DNA from: Erwinia_E haradaeae_B
GTDB lineage: Bacteria; Pseudomonadota; Gammaproteobacteria; Enterobacterales; Enterobacteriaceae
Assembly (NCBI RefSeq): GCF_900698985.1
Contig: NZ_LR217730.1
Span: 124,001 to 188,000 of the forward strand
Direction of reading: 5' to 3'
Length of the DNA: 64,000 nt
Made by a program: the position numbers and the translations under genes. Below are positions 27,360 to 37,985 of the stretch, one piece after another (position 1 is the stretch's first letter; each line of letters begins with the position of its first letter). A model generated the notes under the pieces. That model was given only the letters and a program-made list of their open reading frames with translations, made no database searches and was not told the DNA's origin.

Positions 27360-29621
27360 TTATTTCCTTTGTTTTTTTTGAGTATAAATTTTCTTTTTTA
27401 AGGTGCTATTTATATGAAATAATGTGCTTGTATGACTTATTAGTGCTAAAATAATTTTACGTTCTTCTAGATGAACGGAATCTAACCGTACCGTTACAGT
27501 ATCACCTAAACGATAAGTAGGATTTACACGGTCTCCGATTAAGCGTTGCCTTATAGAATCAAAATGGTAACAGTTTTTTTCTAATGTAGATATATGAACT
27601 AACCCATCAATAAAAAAATCATCAAGACGTACAAAAAAACCAAAACTGGTGACACTAGAAATAGTACCGTTAAAGATTTCTCCAATTTTATTTTTAATAA
27701 AATCGCATTTTAACCAGTCAGTTACATCACGTGTAGCTTCATCGGCGCGGCGTTCTGTCATAGAACAGTGCTGGCCGAGCTGTAGCATTTGAGCTGTGGT
27801 ATAATGATATCCTCCAGTGCTAGTGAGTTTGCAATTTTTTTCTAGATATTTTTGGTTTTTTGCTACAATATATTTAATAGTACGGTGTAGTATTAGGTCA
27901 GGATAGCGGCGAATTGGTGAGGTAAAATGCGCATAAGATGGAAGAGCTAAGCCAAAATGTCCACGATTTTCTGGATCGTAAACTGCTTGTTTCATTGAGC
28001 GTAATAGCATACTTTGTATCATGTCTTTATCTGAGCGTCCATGAATTTTTTTTAAAAGAGCTGAGTAATCTAGTGGACCTGGTTGTTCTCCGCCACATAG
28101 AGTCAGGCCTAGTTCGCTTAGGACGACACGAAAGCTTTTAATGTTATCGTCTACCGGGCGATCATGGTCCCGAAATAATGCTGGTGCACCATGTTCTTCA
28201 ACAAAACATGCTGATGCAACATTTGCAAGAATCATGCATTCTTCGATAATTTTATGCGCATCGTTACGTACCATTTTTTCTACGCGTTCAATACGATTCT
28301 GTATATTAAAAATAAATTTAGCCTCAGCAATATCAAATACAATCCCTCCGCGTTGTTTGCGAGATTTTTTTAATGCTACATACATGCTGTGTAGTTCCTC
28401 TAGATTTTTTACTAAAGGTAAGTGTTGTTTTCGTAATTTTTTGTCTCCCTGTAAGATATTCCAAACTGTATTATAAGTTAGTTGCGCAGAGGAGTTCATA
28501 ATCGCTTCATAATGTTTATAGCTAGTTAATTCTCCACTGGAAGAGACTGTCATTTCACACACCATGCATAAACGATCTACATCTGCATTTAACGAACATA
28601 GTTTAGTGGAGAGTACCTCGGGGAGCATTGGAATAACCCGTGATGGAAAATATACAGAGGTTCCACGATGTATAGCTTCATCATCTAACAAGGTACTAGG
28701 TTTTACATAGTAACTAACATCAGCAACCGCAACCCAAAGACGCCATCCACTATCTTTTTCGCGTATACAAAACACGGCATCATCGAGATCACAAGCATCG
28801 TCTCCATCAATAGTTATTAATGGTAATTCACGAAGATCAATGCGGTTATGTTTAGTATCTTCTGGTATCTCCACATTTACTTGTGAAATAAGTTTCTCTA
28901 GTCCTTTTGGCCATTGATGAGGAATATTGTGGGTGTGCAAGGCAATATTTACTGCCAGACTTGTGTCTATTGTCTTGCCAAGTATTTTGATAATTTTACC
29001 AATTGCTTGATTTTTTAATGTTGGGCGTTGTACTAGATCTGCTACTACAATAAAACCTAAATATTCGGTAAGTAGATTGTTGTCAGATATAAAGATCTCA
29101 AATTTTAAGCGATGATCATCTGGAATTACATAACCCCCTGTAGAATTACGTAGATAACGACCCACAATACGAGTATTCCGTGGCTCAATTACACGAATAA
29201 CGCGTGCTTCTCGGCGACTTTTACGATCGGAGCTGATCTTTTGTGCAAGCACTATATCTCCATGTAGACACATTTTCATCTGTGTTATTGAGAGATAAAG
29301 GTCATCTTTGTTACCAGAGACGCGTAAAAAACCAAATCCATCACGATGCCCAATGACTTTTCCCTGTAATAGGTTAATTTTTTTAAGCACCGAGTAACCT
29401 TGCCGGCGAGTAAATCCTAGCTGTCCATCGCGTTCCATAGCTCGTAGCCTTCTTCGCAGGGCTTCGAGTTTTTCTTTTTCATAAATAAGTAGCTCTTTCG
29501 CTAATTCATTACGATGAATTGGATTTTTATATTTTTCTATATGATATAGGATAGATTCTCGACTAGGAATGGGGTTATCGTATTTTTGAGCTTCTCGTTC
29601 CTTAAATAGGTCGTATAACAT
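27360..29621 (-). CDS. rnr: ribonuclease R (3'-5' exoribonuclease), short C-terminal tail
   Basis: Processive exonuclease of the RNB family that degrades structured RNA. About 753 residues; E. coli RNase R has 813. An N-terminal winged-helix region (around LRRRLRAMERDGQL) and cold-shock domains precede the RNB domain, whose metal-binding aspartates lie in TIDGDDACDLDDAV near 270. The S1 domain (ISSVTSFGFFVRLDDFFIDG) follows. The lysine-rich tail beyond S1 that binds tmRNA-SmpB in E. coli is largely gone, ending in KKKIYTQKKQRK. ATG 29621 has GGAG eight bases upstream and fits the family; an upstream in-frame start would add nine residues. Confidence 0.95.
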   Translation of the reverse strand: MLYDLFKEREAQKYDNPIPSRESILYHIEKYKNPIHRNELAKELLIYEKEKLEALRRRLRAMERDGQLGFTRRQGYSVLKKINLLQGKVIGHRDGFGFLRVSGNKDDLYLSITQMKMCLHGDIVLAQKISSDRKSRREARVIRVIEPRNTRIVGRYLRNSTGGYVIPDDHRLKFEIFISDNNLLTEYLGFIVVADLVQRPTLKNQAIGKIIKILGKTIDTSLAVNIALHTHNIPHQWPKGLEKLISQVNVEIPEDTKHNRIDLRELPLITIDGDDACDLDDAVFCIREKDSGWRLWVAVADVSYYVKPSTLLDDEAIHRGTSVYFPSRVIPMLPEVLSTKLCSLNADVDRLCMVCEMTVSSSGELTSYKHYEAIMNSSAQLTYNTVWNILQGDKKLRKQHLPLVKNLEELHSMYVALKKSRKQRGGIVFDIAEAKFIFNIQNRIERVEKMVRNDAHKIIEECMILANVASACFVEEHGAPALFRDHDRPVDDNIKSFRVVLSELGLTLCGGEQPGPLDYSALLKKIHGRSDKDMIQSMLLRSMKQAVYDPENRGHFGLALPSYAHFTSPIRRYPDLILHRTIKYIVAKNQKYLEKNCKLTSTGGYHYTTAQMLQLGQHCSMTERRADEATRDVTDWLKCDFIKNKIGEIFNGTISSVTSFGFFVRLDDFFIDGLVHISTLEKNCYHFDSIRQRLIGDRVNPTYRLGDTVTVRLDSVHLEERKIILALISHTSTLFHINSTLKKKIYTQKKQRK

Positions 29622-30098
29622 TAAGGTTTCTCCATTCTGATCTGTCAAGTAACGTATTGATTGATGATGATGCAGTATAGTAGATACTGGCCTACAACTA
29701 GAATATTTAAGAAATATTGAGTTATATTATGAATAATATAGTATATATATTGTCATTTTGGATAGTGACGTGAGTCGTGAAATTATTACTGACCTTGATA
29801 GTATGAAATATATTTATTATTAACAATTACTTTATTATTCAGATAGCTACTTTATTACTCATCGAGTGATTGTAGAGAAGCATATTATAGATATTCTAAC
29901 TAAAATCATATTATAATAGATGATGATTTTTTCTCTAGAGCGTTTGCAGTTGTAAAGATTGTAAGTGTGATGACTTTATAGGTCTATATAGCTCGTGAGG
30001 AAGAAAATCAAATAGTGATATTCAAAGAAGGGTAGTAAACCATTATGGTAATATTGATCAGCGCTCTAATATTAAAGGGGTATCTTTAGTATAAAAGT
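29622..30098. other. spacer between purA and rnr, former nsrR position
   Basis: About 480 bases. In E. coli nsrR lies between purA and rnr. Here there is no open frame and no recognisable iron-sulfur cysteine motif, so nsrR is lost. The part from 29930 to 30010 is slightly less AT-biased, but I cannot assign it. Confidence 0.5.
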
Positions 30099-31397
30099 TT
30101 ATAAAGTACAAGGATTACGTAATACAATGGTTTCACTACGATCGGGTCCGGTGGAAATAATATCAATGAGAACACCTGTTACTTCTTCAATACGTTTAAT
30201 ATAATTTAGCGCCTCGGGCGGTAAAAGTTCTAAATTTTTTATTCCAAACGTGCTGTGACTCCACCCTGGTAAGACCTCATAGATTGGTTCAGCCTCTTCC
30301 CAATGTTCATTAGTTAGAGGTGTAACGGTAATGTGGCTGTTATCTTTCATGCGGTAAGCTACACAGATTTTAACCTCTTTAAGGCCGTCCAATACATCTA
30401 ATTTAGTAATACAAAAACCTGAAATGGAGTTTACTTGAACGGCTCTACGCACAGCTACAGCGTCTAACCATCCCGTGCGACGACGGCGACCAGTGGTTGC
30501 GCCAAACTCGTTGCCTCGTTTGCAAAGAAATTCACCAGTGTGATCACGCAACTCAGTTGGAAAGGGACCTGATCCAACGCGAGTAGAATAGGCTTTTAGA
30601 ACGCCTAAAACATAACCTATACAACATGGACCAAGCCCGGTACCAGGTGATACACCTCCGGCAGTGGTAGTTGATGATGTTACATATGGATACGTACCAT
30701 GATCGATGTCTAATAGTGTTCCTTGAGCCCCTTCAAAAATAATTAAATCACCGCGTTTTTGGGCAGCTTCTAGTAACCCAGAGACGTCAATGGCCATCCG
30801 CGTTAAGTTGTCAGAGATTTTCATGATATTTTTAAGCACTGTATAGTAATTTACTGCGCTGGTTTTATAGTAATGAACAAGCTGAAAATTATGATATTCC
30901 ATCGTTTTCTTAAGTTTTTCTGCAAAAGTTTTTTTATTTAGTAAATCACCTAACCTGAGTCCTCGTCTAGCGATTTTATCTTCATATGCAGGACCAATAC
31001 CACGACCAGTGGTTCCAATTGCCTGACGGCCTCGCTCTTTTTCACGTGCAATATCTAGAGAAACATGATATTCTAATAATAGTGGACACGCTGTAGAGAT
31101 TAAGAGCGATTCTCCTACAGATTGCCCCCGAGATTCTAACTCTTGTACTTCTTCCATAAGAGCAGCGGGAGAGATGACTACACCATGTCCGATAATACTA
31201 ACAACATGTGGATGCATGATCCCTGATGGAATTAAATGGAGGATTGTCTTTTCACCGTTAATAACTAGTGTGTGACCTGCATTGTGGCCACCTTGATAAC
31301 GTACTACATATTGAGCCCATTCAGTAAGAAGATCAACGATCTTTCCCTTTCCTTCATCACCCCACTGGGTGCCAAGTACTACGACGTTTTTTTTCAT
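30099..31397 (-). CDS. purA: adenylosuccinate synthetase
   Basis: Commits IMP to AMP synthesis, using GTP and aspartate. The product is 432 residues, the E. coli length. The N-terminal GTP-binding loop GTQWGDEGKGK is at residues 9-19 with catalytic Asp and His in QGGHNAGHT near 35-43. The IMP-binding GTTGRGIGPAYEDK is near 128, the STRVGSGPFPTE loop near 272, and the GATTGRRRRTGWLD loop near 298. The start codon region contains an A8 run. It is first in the conserved purA-rnr-rlmB order. Confidence 0.98.
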   Translation of the reverse strand: MKKNVVVLGTQWGDEGKGKIVDLLTEWAQYVVRYQGGHNAGHTLVINGEKTILHLIPSGIMHPHVVSIIGHGVVISPAALMEEVQELESRGQSVGESLLISTACPLLLEYHVSLDIAREKERGRQAIGTTGRGIGPAYEDKIARRGLRLGDLLNKKTFAEKLKKTMEYHNFQLVHYYKTSAVNYYTVLKNIMKISDNLTRMAIDVSGLLEAAQKRGDLIIFEGAQGTLLDIDHGTYPYVTSSTTTAGGVSPGTGLGPCCIGYVLGVLKAYSTRVGSGPFPTELRDHTGEFLCKRGNEFGATTGRRRRTGWLDAVAVRRAVQVNSISGFCITKLDVLDGLKEVKICVAYRMKDNSHITVTPLTNEHWEEAEPIYEVLPGWSHSTFGIKNLELLPPEALNYIKRIEEVTGVLIDIISTGPDRSETIVLRNPCTL

Positions 31398-31894
31398 TTT
31401 ACAGAATTACCGATTTCTTTAAAAATAACGGAATATCATCATGAGTTAATGATAACAGATTACTACTAGTATACTGATCTGTTATGTATATATACAGGTT
31501 TACTATCAATTCAATTAACATTAAGCGAAGTAAATGGCTTTCAGTAGATTGCAGTATTTAGTATATCATTAATGTAAGATAGTATAATTTTTTATATCAA
31601 AAACAATATTATTCATAAGATACTCCTTAAATACTTATTCCGATTTAGGTGAAGCAGAAACAAATATAGTAATATCACTAGATGATTGAGTTTCGGAGAT
31701 TTTTATTAATAATATTTAAAAAGCATCCTATATGTTATGGAGGTTGACTGTTTTTCAATTAAAAATAAAGAAATATATTATATAAAAATTTTTATCTTAA
31801 TATATTTTAATGACATATATAGCGATAAATTAATATGTTATTAACTACATGTTAAGATATACTATTGCTTTTCAGTGATCACTATCGTTAGTTT
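31398..31894. other. spacer between aspC and purA
   Basis: About 500 AT-rich bases with no recognisable gene. The hflX-hflK-hflC genes that precede purA in E. coli are not here. Confidence 0.5.
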
Positions 31895-33085
31895 TTAGAG
31901 TACATGATTAATAGCTGCGCATAATGGAAAAAGATTTTTTAGAGTAATACCTGCTATATTCATTCGACCTGATTGCAGTATATACACTCCAAATTCATTA
32001 CGTAAACGCTCGATCTGTTTAGGTGATAGCCCGATTAAGGAAAACATACCAGTCTGTGATGTGATAAAGCTAAAATTAGTTGTTTTTATTTTTGTTTTTA
32101 GTGTGTCTACCAGTAATTGGCGCATTAGTGTAATACGTTCTCTCATGATAGATAATTCATTTTCCCATTGAAGACGTAAAGCTTGATTACTCAAAATAGT
32201 TAAAACGACTGCTGCGCCATGCGATGGCGGGCTAGAATAGTTAGAACGAATAGTTGATTTTATCTGACTAAAAGCCGTATCAACAATAGTAGATTGACTG
32301 GCGACAATACTTAAGGAGCCAACGCGTTCATTATATAAGCTAAAATTTTTTGAATAAGAGCTACATACAATAAGTTCCTTGTTCATCGTAGAAAAAATAC
32401 TTAAACCGATAGAATCTTGAGCCAGTCCTTTAGAGAATCCTTGGTAAGCATAGTCAAATAATGGTATCCAACCTTTCTCGAGAGACATTTTAGACAGATA
32501 TTTCCATTGTGCGTGAGATGGGTCCACTCCGGTTGGATTATGACAACAACCTTGAAAAACTACCACATCACCAGGACGAACAGAATTTAGGCTGTGTTTC
32601 ATGGCGCTAAAATCTAGTGTATGGTTAATTGGATCGTAATAATTATACATATAGATTTTTAGTCCTGCTGCAGAAAAAATATTTTTATAATTTTGCCAAC
32701 CAGGATTGCTAATCCAGATATTTTTTGCATTAGTTTGATTCGCAATAAAATCTGCTATAATACGTAATGCACCTGTGCCACCAGGTGTCTGCGCAGTACG
32801 TATGCGTTTCTGCTTGATTAGTGGATTGTTTTGCCCAAACAGTAACTCTTGAGTGTAATATCCAAAATCAGGAAGACCATCAATTTGTAGATAATTTTTA
32901 GTGACTTCTCGTTCTAAAAGAAATTTCTCTGCTTTTTTTACGCTAGAAAGTATAGATGTATTTCCGGTGTGATCTGTATATACTCCAATGCCTAAGTTAA
33001 TTTTTTCTATATTTTGATCTGCATGGAATTCAGTATTTAAACCTAGAATAGGGTCCGGTGGTGATTCTTTAATTAGTTCAAACAT
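31895..33085 (-). CDS. aspC: aspartate aminotransferase
   Basis: PLP enzyme interconverting aspartate/2-oxoglutarate and oxaloacetate/glutamate. It can also transaminate aromatic keto acids, so it may finish phenylalanine and tyrosine synthesis. The product is 396 residues, the E. coli AspC length. The PLP lysine lies in SSYSKNFSLYNERVG near 246; the substrate and cofactor residues in CCHNPTGVDP and FDYAYQGF are present. TyrB is the paralogous alternative, but the N-terminus (MFELI...ADPILGL-like) favours AspC. In E. coli aspC neighbours ompF; here it is 8 kb away. Confidence 0.93.
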   Translation of the reverse strand: MFELIKESPPDPILGLNTEFHADQNIEKINLGIGVYTDHTGNTSILSSVKKAEKFLLEREVTKNYLQIDGLPDFGYYTQELLFGQNNPLIKQKRIRTAQTPGGTGALRIIADFIANQTNAKNIWISNPGWQNYKNIFSAAGLKIYMYNYYDPINHTLDFSAMKHSLNSVRPGDVVVFQGCCHNPTGVDPSHAQWKYLSKMSLEKGWIPLFDYAYQGFSKGLAQDSIGLSIFSTMNKELIVCSSYSKNFSLYNERVGSLSIVASQSTIVDTAFSQIKSTIRSNYSSPPSHGAAVVLTILSNQALRLQWENELSIMRERITLMRQLLVDTLKTKIKTTNFSFITSQTGMFSLIGLSPKQIERLRNEFGVYILQSGRMNIAGITLKNLFPLCAAINHVL

Positions 33086-34194
33086 TCTTTATATGTCCAT
33101 TTTAATGTACGTTTTTTTAAATTGAGAAAAAAGTTTATACATAGATTATTAATTATGTGAGTGATAGACTGTTCACTTAAATTTTTGAGTTATCTCAATC
33201 ACATTGAATATGTCAAACATGGAATGTGGTAAAAATTTATTTTTATAATATTGATAGAATAGTATTTAAAAATTTGTAGTTTAATAGTTATGATTAATAG
33301 TTATAAATAGTGATTTTTATTTTAGGATTTATTAAACATATTTTTATATCAGAATAATAATTCTTAATTTGTAAATAAAATAAAAATTAGTGAGCAAATG
33401 AGAGTAAAATTTAATCTAATTATATAATATTTAATGTATTATTAGTATTCTATCATCATAGAACTTACTTAAGAATTTTTAAAAATCTAGGTATTTAGAA
33501 ATAAACTTCATAATAGTATGACACTAGTAAATTCAAATAATATTAAAAATAAAGATATTTATTGTATAATTACAAATATATACTTATTTTAAAATAATCT
33601 AAATTATTAAATAATTTAGATTAAAAGTCAAATAATAGATATGTGGTCTTTTAGTTAACTATATATCCTTGGTAGATTCACTCAAATTAAAATCACAGTG
33701 TTTTTCTAGTTCATAACAATAATTAACATTTAATATTTAGTTAAAATACTTAGTTTTTAGTAGTGTGGTATCTTAAAAAATATACTTATTGAATGATATA
33801 TATCATATTTTTAATTATTTTTTCCTTATTTTGTAATTCCATTTTTTATAAATTTCATACATAAATTTTATTAATTTTATGAATTATAAGTTGATGCTTT
33901 GTATTATATTGTAGTGAATTATTATATATATTAAGATAGTAATTTTAATTTCATATTATTTACGATGAATAATTACTAATTTAATAAGATAAAAATCTTT
34001 ATACTTTTAGAAAGATTCAAATTAAGTATTTACTAGAATACAATTATTACTTTATACATTAGATATGAAATATATTTCAATAATGATTCTGATAAAAACA
34101 TGATATTATATCTAGATTTTTCTTGAGAATTTATATTTTTTTATAAGATATTAATGTTCTTGAATGATTAATAATAGCATTGTTAGGGGGTTGA
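33086..34194. other. 1.1-kb spacer between divergent aspC and icd
   Basis: Very AT-rich and must hold two divergent promoters. No open frame, tRNA or strong hairpin is visible. TATAAT-like strings are too common here to call promoters. Confidence 0.5.
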
Positions 34195-35445
34195 ATGAAA
34201 AGTCCAGTATGTATTCCAGTAGAAGGTCAGAAAATTACGTATTATCAAGGGAAACTTGATATACCAGTAAATCCAATTATCCCCTTTATCCAAGGAGATG
34301 GAATCGGGAGAGATATTTCTCCTGTCATGAGGAAGGTTGTTGATGCTGCTGTAAAGAAAGCATATACTGGTGAACGTAAAGTAAGTTGGATGGAGATATA
34401 TACTGGTGAAAAAGCAGTACAGTTATATGGTCCGGGTATTTGGCTACCAGAAGAAACTCTGTCTTTTCTTAAAAAATATCATATTGCTATTAAAGGTCCA
34501 TTAACTACTCCAGTAGGAGGTGGTATTCGCTCTTTAAATGTAGCTTTACGTCAGTTATTAGATCTATATATTTGTTTACGTCCAATACGTTATTATACTG
34601 GAACACCTAGTCCAGTGAAACATCCAGAAGTTATTGATGTAGTGATTTTTCGCGAGAACTCTGAGGATATATATGCAGGTATTGAATGGGCAGCTGGCAC
34701 TAAAGAAGCAAATCAAATAATAAAATTTCTACGTCAGGAAATGAATGTTAAGAATATTCGTTTCCCAGAGCAATGTGGTATCGGTATTAAACCTTGCTCA
34801 GAAGCTGGGACAAAACGTTTAGTACGTGCTGCAATTGAGTATGCGATTACTAATAACCGTGATTCTGTTACCCTTGTTCATAAAGGGAATATTATGAAAT
34901 TCACTGAAGGCGCTTTTAAGGATTGGGGTTATCAGGTAGCCATAGAGGAATTCAGTGGAGTCTCAAGCGATCATAGCGCGCAAGTTTTGATACAGAACCC
35001 CCATAATCAAAAAGATATTGTAATTAAAGATGTTATTGCTGATGCTTTCTTGCAACAAATTTTGTTGCGCCCAGCTGAATATGACGTGATTGCTTGTATG
35101 AATCTTAATGGTGACTATATTTCAGATGCAATAGCAGCACAAGTAGGTGGTATTGGAATTTCTCCAGGCGCTAACATTGGTAAAACCTGTGCATTGTTTG
35201 AGGCTACTCACGGTACTGCACCGAAATATGCCGGTCAAGATAAAGTTAATCCTGGTTCTATAATTTTGTCTGCTGAAATGATGCTACGCTATATGGGCTG
35301 GGTGGAATCAGCGAATCTTATTATTAGAGCAATGGAAAAGACCATTTCTGCTAAAACTGTAACCTATGATTTTGAGCGTATGATGCTCGGCGCGACATTA
35401 TTAACATGTTCTGAGTTCGGTGAAGCTGTGATAAAAAATATGTAA
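34195..35445 (+). CDS. icd: isocitrate dehydrogenase (NADP)
   Basis: Oxidatively decarboxylates isocitrate to 2-oxoglutarate, here a likely source of glutamate carbon. The product is 416 residues, the E. coli length. GGIRSLNVALR near 109 contains the substrate serine (Ser113 in E. coli). The YDVIACMNLNGDYISDA segment with metal-binding aspartates (near 307) and the NADP-site GATHGTAPKYAGQ-like stretch (EATHGTAPKYAGQ near 336) are intact. A GGGGG lies four bases before ATG 34195. A strong hairpin follows about 120 bases after the stop. Confidence 0.98.
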   Translation: MKSPVCIPVEGQKITYYQGKLDIPVNPIIPFIQGDGIGRDISPVMRKVVDAAVKKAYTGERKVSWMEIYTGEKAVQLYGPGIWLPEETLSFLKKYHIAIKGPLTTPVGGGIRSLNVALRQLLDLYICLRPIRYYTGTPSPVKHPEVIDVVIFRENSEDIYAGIEWAAGTKEANQIIKFLRQEMNVKNIRFPEQCGIGIKPCSEAGTKRLVRAAIEYAITNNRDSVTLVHKGNIMKFTEGAFKDWGYQVAIEEFSGVSSDHSAQVLIQNPHNQKDIVIKDVIADAFLQQILLRPAEYDVIACMNLNGDYISDAIAAQVGGIGISPGANIGKTCALFEATHGTAPKYAGQDKVNPGSIILSAEMMLRYMGWVESANLIIRAMEKTISAKTVTYDFERMMLGATLLTCSEFGEAVIKNM

Positions 35446-35791
35446 TCTGTGTTGGTTTTTTTAAATGATTTTTTCATTGATGTAATTAATTAAGATAAAT
35501 CAATAGACGTAGTTAGATGATTGGTTCAAATTTAAAATTACTCAAATCTAATAATAATATTGAATAGTTATGCATATGCAAGCAAGCGTATGCATAACAA
35601 TCTTTGTATTTCTATATTGGCTGATTATTAAGTAATATATTTGGGCGACAGGTTTATATTAGTTTAATAGATTATAGGGCTCGTGAGATCTAAGATATAT
35701 TTTTTGAAACATTACAAAATAAAGACTTGTAAAAAAATCAATCCTACCTGAAATTATTCTTAAATATATAGACGCAGGATATGCATATATT
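35446..35791. other. spacer between icd and trhO
   Basis: About 350 bases with no open frame. It contains the strong hairpin at 35567-35598 and the trhO promoter region; nothing else is recognisable. Confidence 0.45.
35567..35598 (+). terminator. long hairpin between icd and trhO
   Basis: The 13-base arms at 35567-35579 and 35586-35598 pair completely except for one G-T wobble, around a six-base loop (AAGCAA). This is the longest near-perfect stem I found and is much richer in G+C than its surroundings. It is followed by AATCTTTGTATTT, a poor T tract. A transcription terminator or 3' mRNA stabiliser for icd is the simplest reading. Confidence 0.5.
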
Positions 35792-36736
35792 ATGTCATTA
35801 TTATATAATACAACTCCTAATAAGGAGTTAAAAAGTCGCTTGCTATCAGAAGCTCCAAATCGTATAACTGTCTCTTTCTATAAATATTTCACTATTACTA
35901 ACCCTTATGAGTTTCGAGATGCTCTTTATCTAGCTCTTATGAATTTAAAAGTCTTTGGTCGTATTTATGTAGCTAAAGAAGGCATAAACGCGCAGGTTAG
36001 TGTACCATGTGATTTATATTCAAAAATGGAAAAGATGCTACATACATTTGATCCTCATATGTCTTCTATGCATATGAATATAGCGCTAGATGATAATGGA
36101 CGATCTTTTTGGGTATTACGTTTGAAAGTGCGTCCACGTCTTGTTGCAGATGGTATTACTGATGTAAATTTTAACTCTAATGATGTGGGTGCGTACATAA
36201 ACGCAGAGACTGTAAATTTATTACAGGATGATTGTGAGACTGTATTTGTAGATGTTCGAAATTACTATGAGTATCAAGTAGGACATTTTAATAAAGCATT
36301 ATCTATTCCAGGAGATACTTTCCGTCAGCAGTTATCAATTATCGTAGATATGCTAAAAAAATATAAAAGACAGCAAATAGTATTGTATTGTACAGGAGGG
36401 ATTCGCTGTGAAAAAGCTAGCGCTTGGATGCATTACCACGGGTATAAAAAAGTTTACCAAATTCAGGGTGGGGTAATTAATTATGTTCGTCAGGCACGTA
36501 TGCAAGGTTTACCGGTGCATTTTATAGGAAAAAACTTTGTATTTGATGAACGGATGTCAGAGCGTATCTCTCAAGATATTTTAGCATATTGTAATCAATG
36601 TGGTAATAGTTGTGATAGTTATCATAACTGTAGAAATACCCACTGTCATAAACTCTTTATTCAATGCCCAAAATGTGCTTATCAGTTTAATTATTGCTGT
36701 AGTATATTCTGTATGCAGCAACTCTTTGTTTCGTGA
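35792..36736 (+). CDS. trhO: tRNA uridine-34 hydroxylase (rhodanese family), C-terminally short
   Basis: YceA/TrhO uses O2 to form 5-hydroxyuridine at the wobble position of several tRNAs. The product is 314 residues (E. coli 350). An N-terminal acylphosphatase-like domain (about 25-120, with EGINAQVSVP) is followed by a rhodanese domain whose active cysteine lies in YCTGGIRCEKASAW near 203. A cysteine-rich segment follows (CNQCGNSCDSYHNC, QCPKC, CCSIFC), probably a metal site. The basic tail after it in E. coli is missing. No good Shine-Dalgarno. Confidence 0.93.
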   Translation: MSLLYNTTPNKELKSRLLSEAPNRITVSFYKYFTITNPYEFRDALYLALMNLKVFGRIYVAKEGINAQVSVPCDLYSKMEKMLHTFDPHMSSMHMNIALDDNGRSFWVLRLKVRPRLVADGITDVNFNSNDVGAYINAETVNLLQDDCETVFVDVRNYYEYQVGHFNKALSIPGDTFRQQLSIIVDMLKKYKRQQIVLYCTGGIRCEKASAWMHYHGYKKVYQIQGGVINYVRQARMQGLPVHFIGKNFVFDERMSERISQDILAYCNQCGNSCDSYHNCRNTHCHKLFIQCPKCAYQFNYCCSIFCMQQLFVS

Positions 36737-37985
36737 TAAAATAATGTTATTTAGTAGTATAAAAATATACATACATGGGTTATCTAAAAATACTGTGGTA
36801 TAATTAATTTTTTGAAAGGGAAGAATATATAACCAAAATGCATGTAATATTATTCATTATAATTTATTAATATGTGGTATATACTATTTTTTTTTGTAAA
36901 AATAAAGACTAAAAATATTTTGTATAGATTTAGTATAGCACTTTAAATCAGAAGGTGCGAGTTATATGATGAGTAAATGAGTATTATTTATATATCTACT
37001 TTAAGTTCAATTATTACCAGTCTGGTAGATTATTAAATTAAAATGTTCTATTGTTAGTTTGTAATGTATAATATTAAATCATAAAAAATTTATTTAATTT
37101 AAAAAAATAAAAAGATTCCCTTTATCTCTTTAGTAAATTCAGAATGTATTGCTAAACCTGAATAAATATCATTTTTGTGGACATTTAATAAAAATTATCT
37201 GCAAGTATGCTCTTTAATAAGTATGATTTAAAAATATATTATCAATTAACTTCCTAATATAGCTAATTCTAAATATATTTAGTTTATGTTTTTCAGCTAT
37301 CAATAAAATGCTATATTTGTTTATCTTTTAGGAGATTTTTTATTAGATTGTTTTGTGTCTATAGTTGTTATAATTTAAGAAAATTATATTTTAATCAGTT
37401 GATTATCTATCTACTATATTAGCCTAGAATATATGAAATTTGATCAATTAATTATTTTAATAAGCATTTTGGCTTTACAGTGATTTGGTTTTTATTTCTC
37501 ACTACTTATTATAAGGTTTATAGGAGAGAATAGGAAAAAATTTCCATAAAGATTTTATATTTTATTAAGATATATGCACAATATATAGGATAATATCTAT
37601 GCATGATAAGGTATGGAAATATTGATCACAAGTCACAGTATTTATATTAGGTAGGGGTACTATAGATACATATTTTTAGAGATGAACCATAACTGAGGTC
37701 AAATAATCAATCAGATATATTTTTATATTTAGATTAGGATACTCATCTACACTAGATAATTTATTTTTTGATAAAGTCTATTTGTTTATTGATAGCGTAA
37801 ATAGATGTTTTATGCATTTTTTATATATCTATGGCTTATAATATATCTTTAGATATTGAAAGTTATAACGGAAAAGTCTTAATATGTATATTTAAAATTG
37901 AAAGACTTGATGTAGCTTCATGTAACAAGATATTAATAATAAAATATTTTCTTTTTATGAGAAGATCAGACAACTTAAACAATCT
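36737..37985. other. 1.25-kb AT-rich spacer
   Basis: No gene, RNA gene or clear terminator is visible between trhO and uvrD, both on the plus strand. Stop codons are frequent in all frames. Confidence 0.5.

Noticed and set aside
27938..28476. Plus-strand frames opposite rnr
   Set aside because: They are antisense shadows of a well-conserved coding region, without a ribosome site or family match.
36581..36803. Frames on both strands over the 3' end of trhO
   Set aside because: Low-complexity V/I/T-rich products generated by the cysteine/histidine-rich trhO coding sequence read in other frames.
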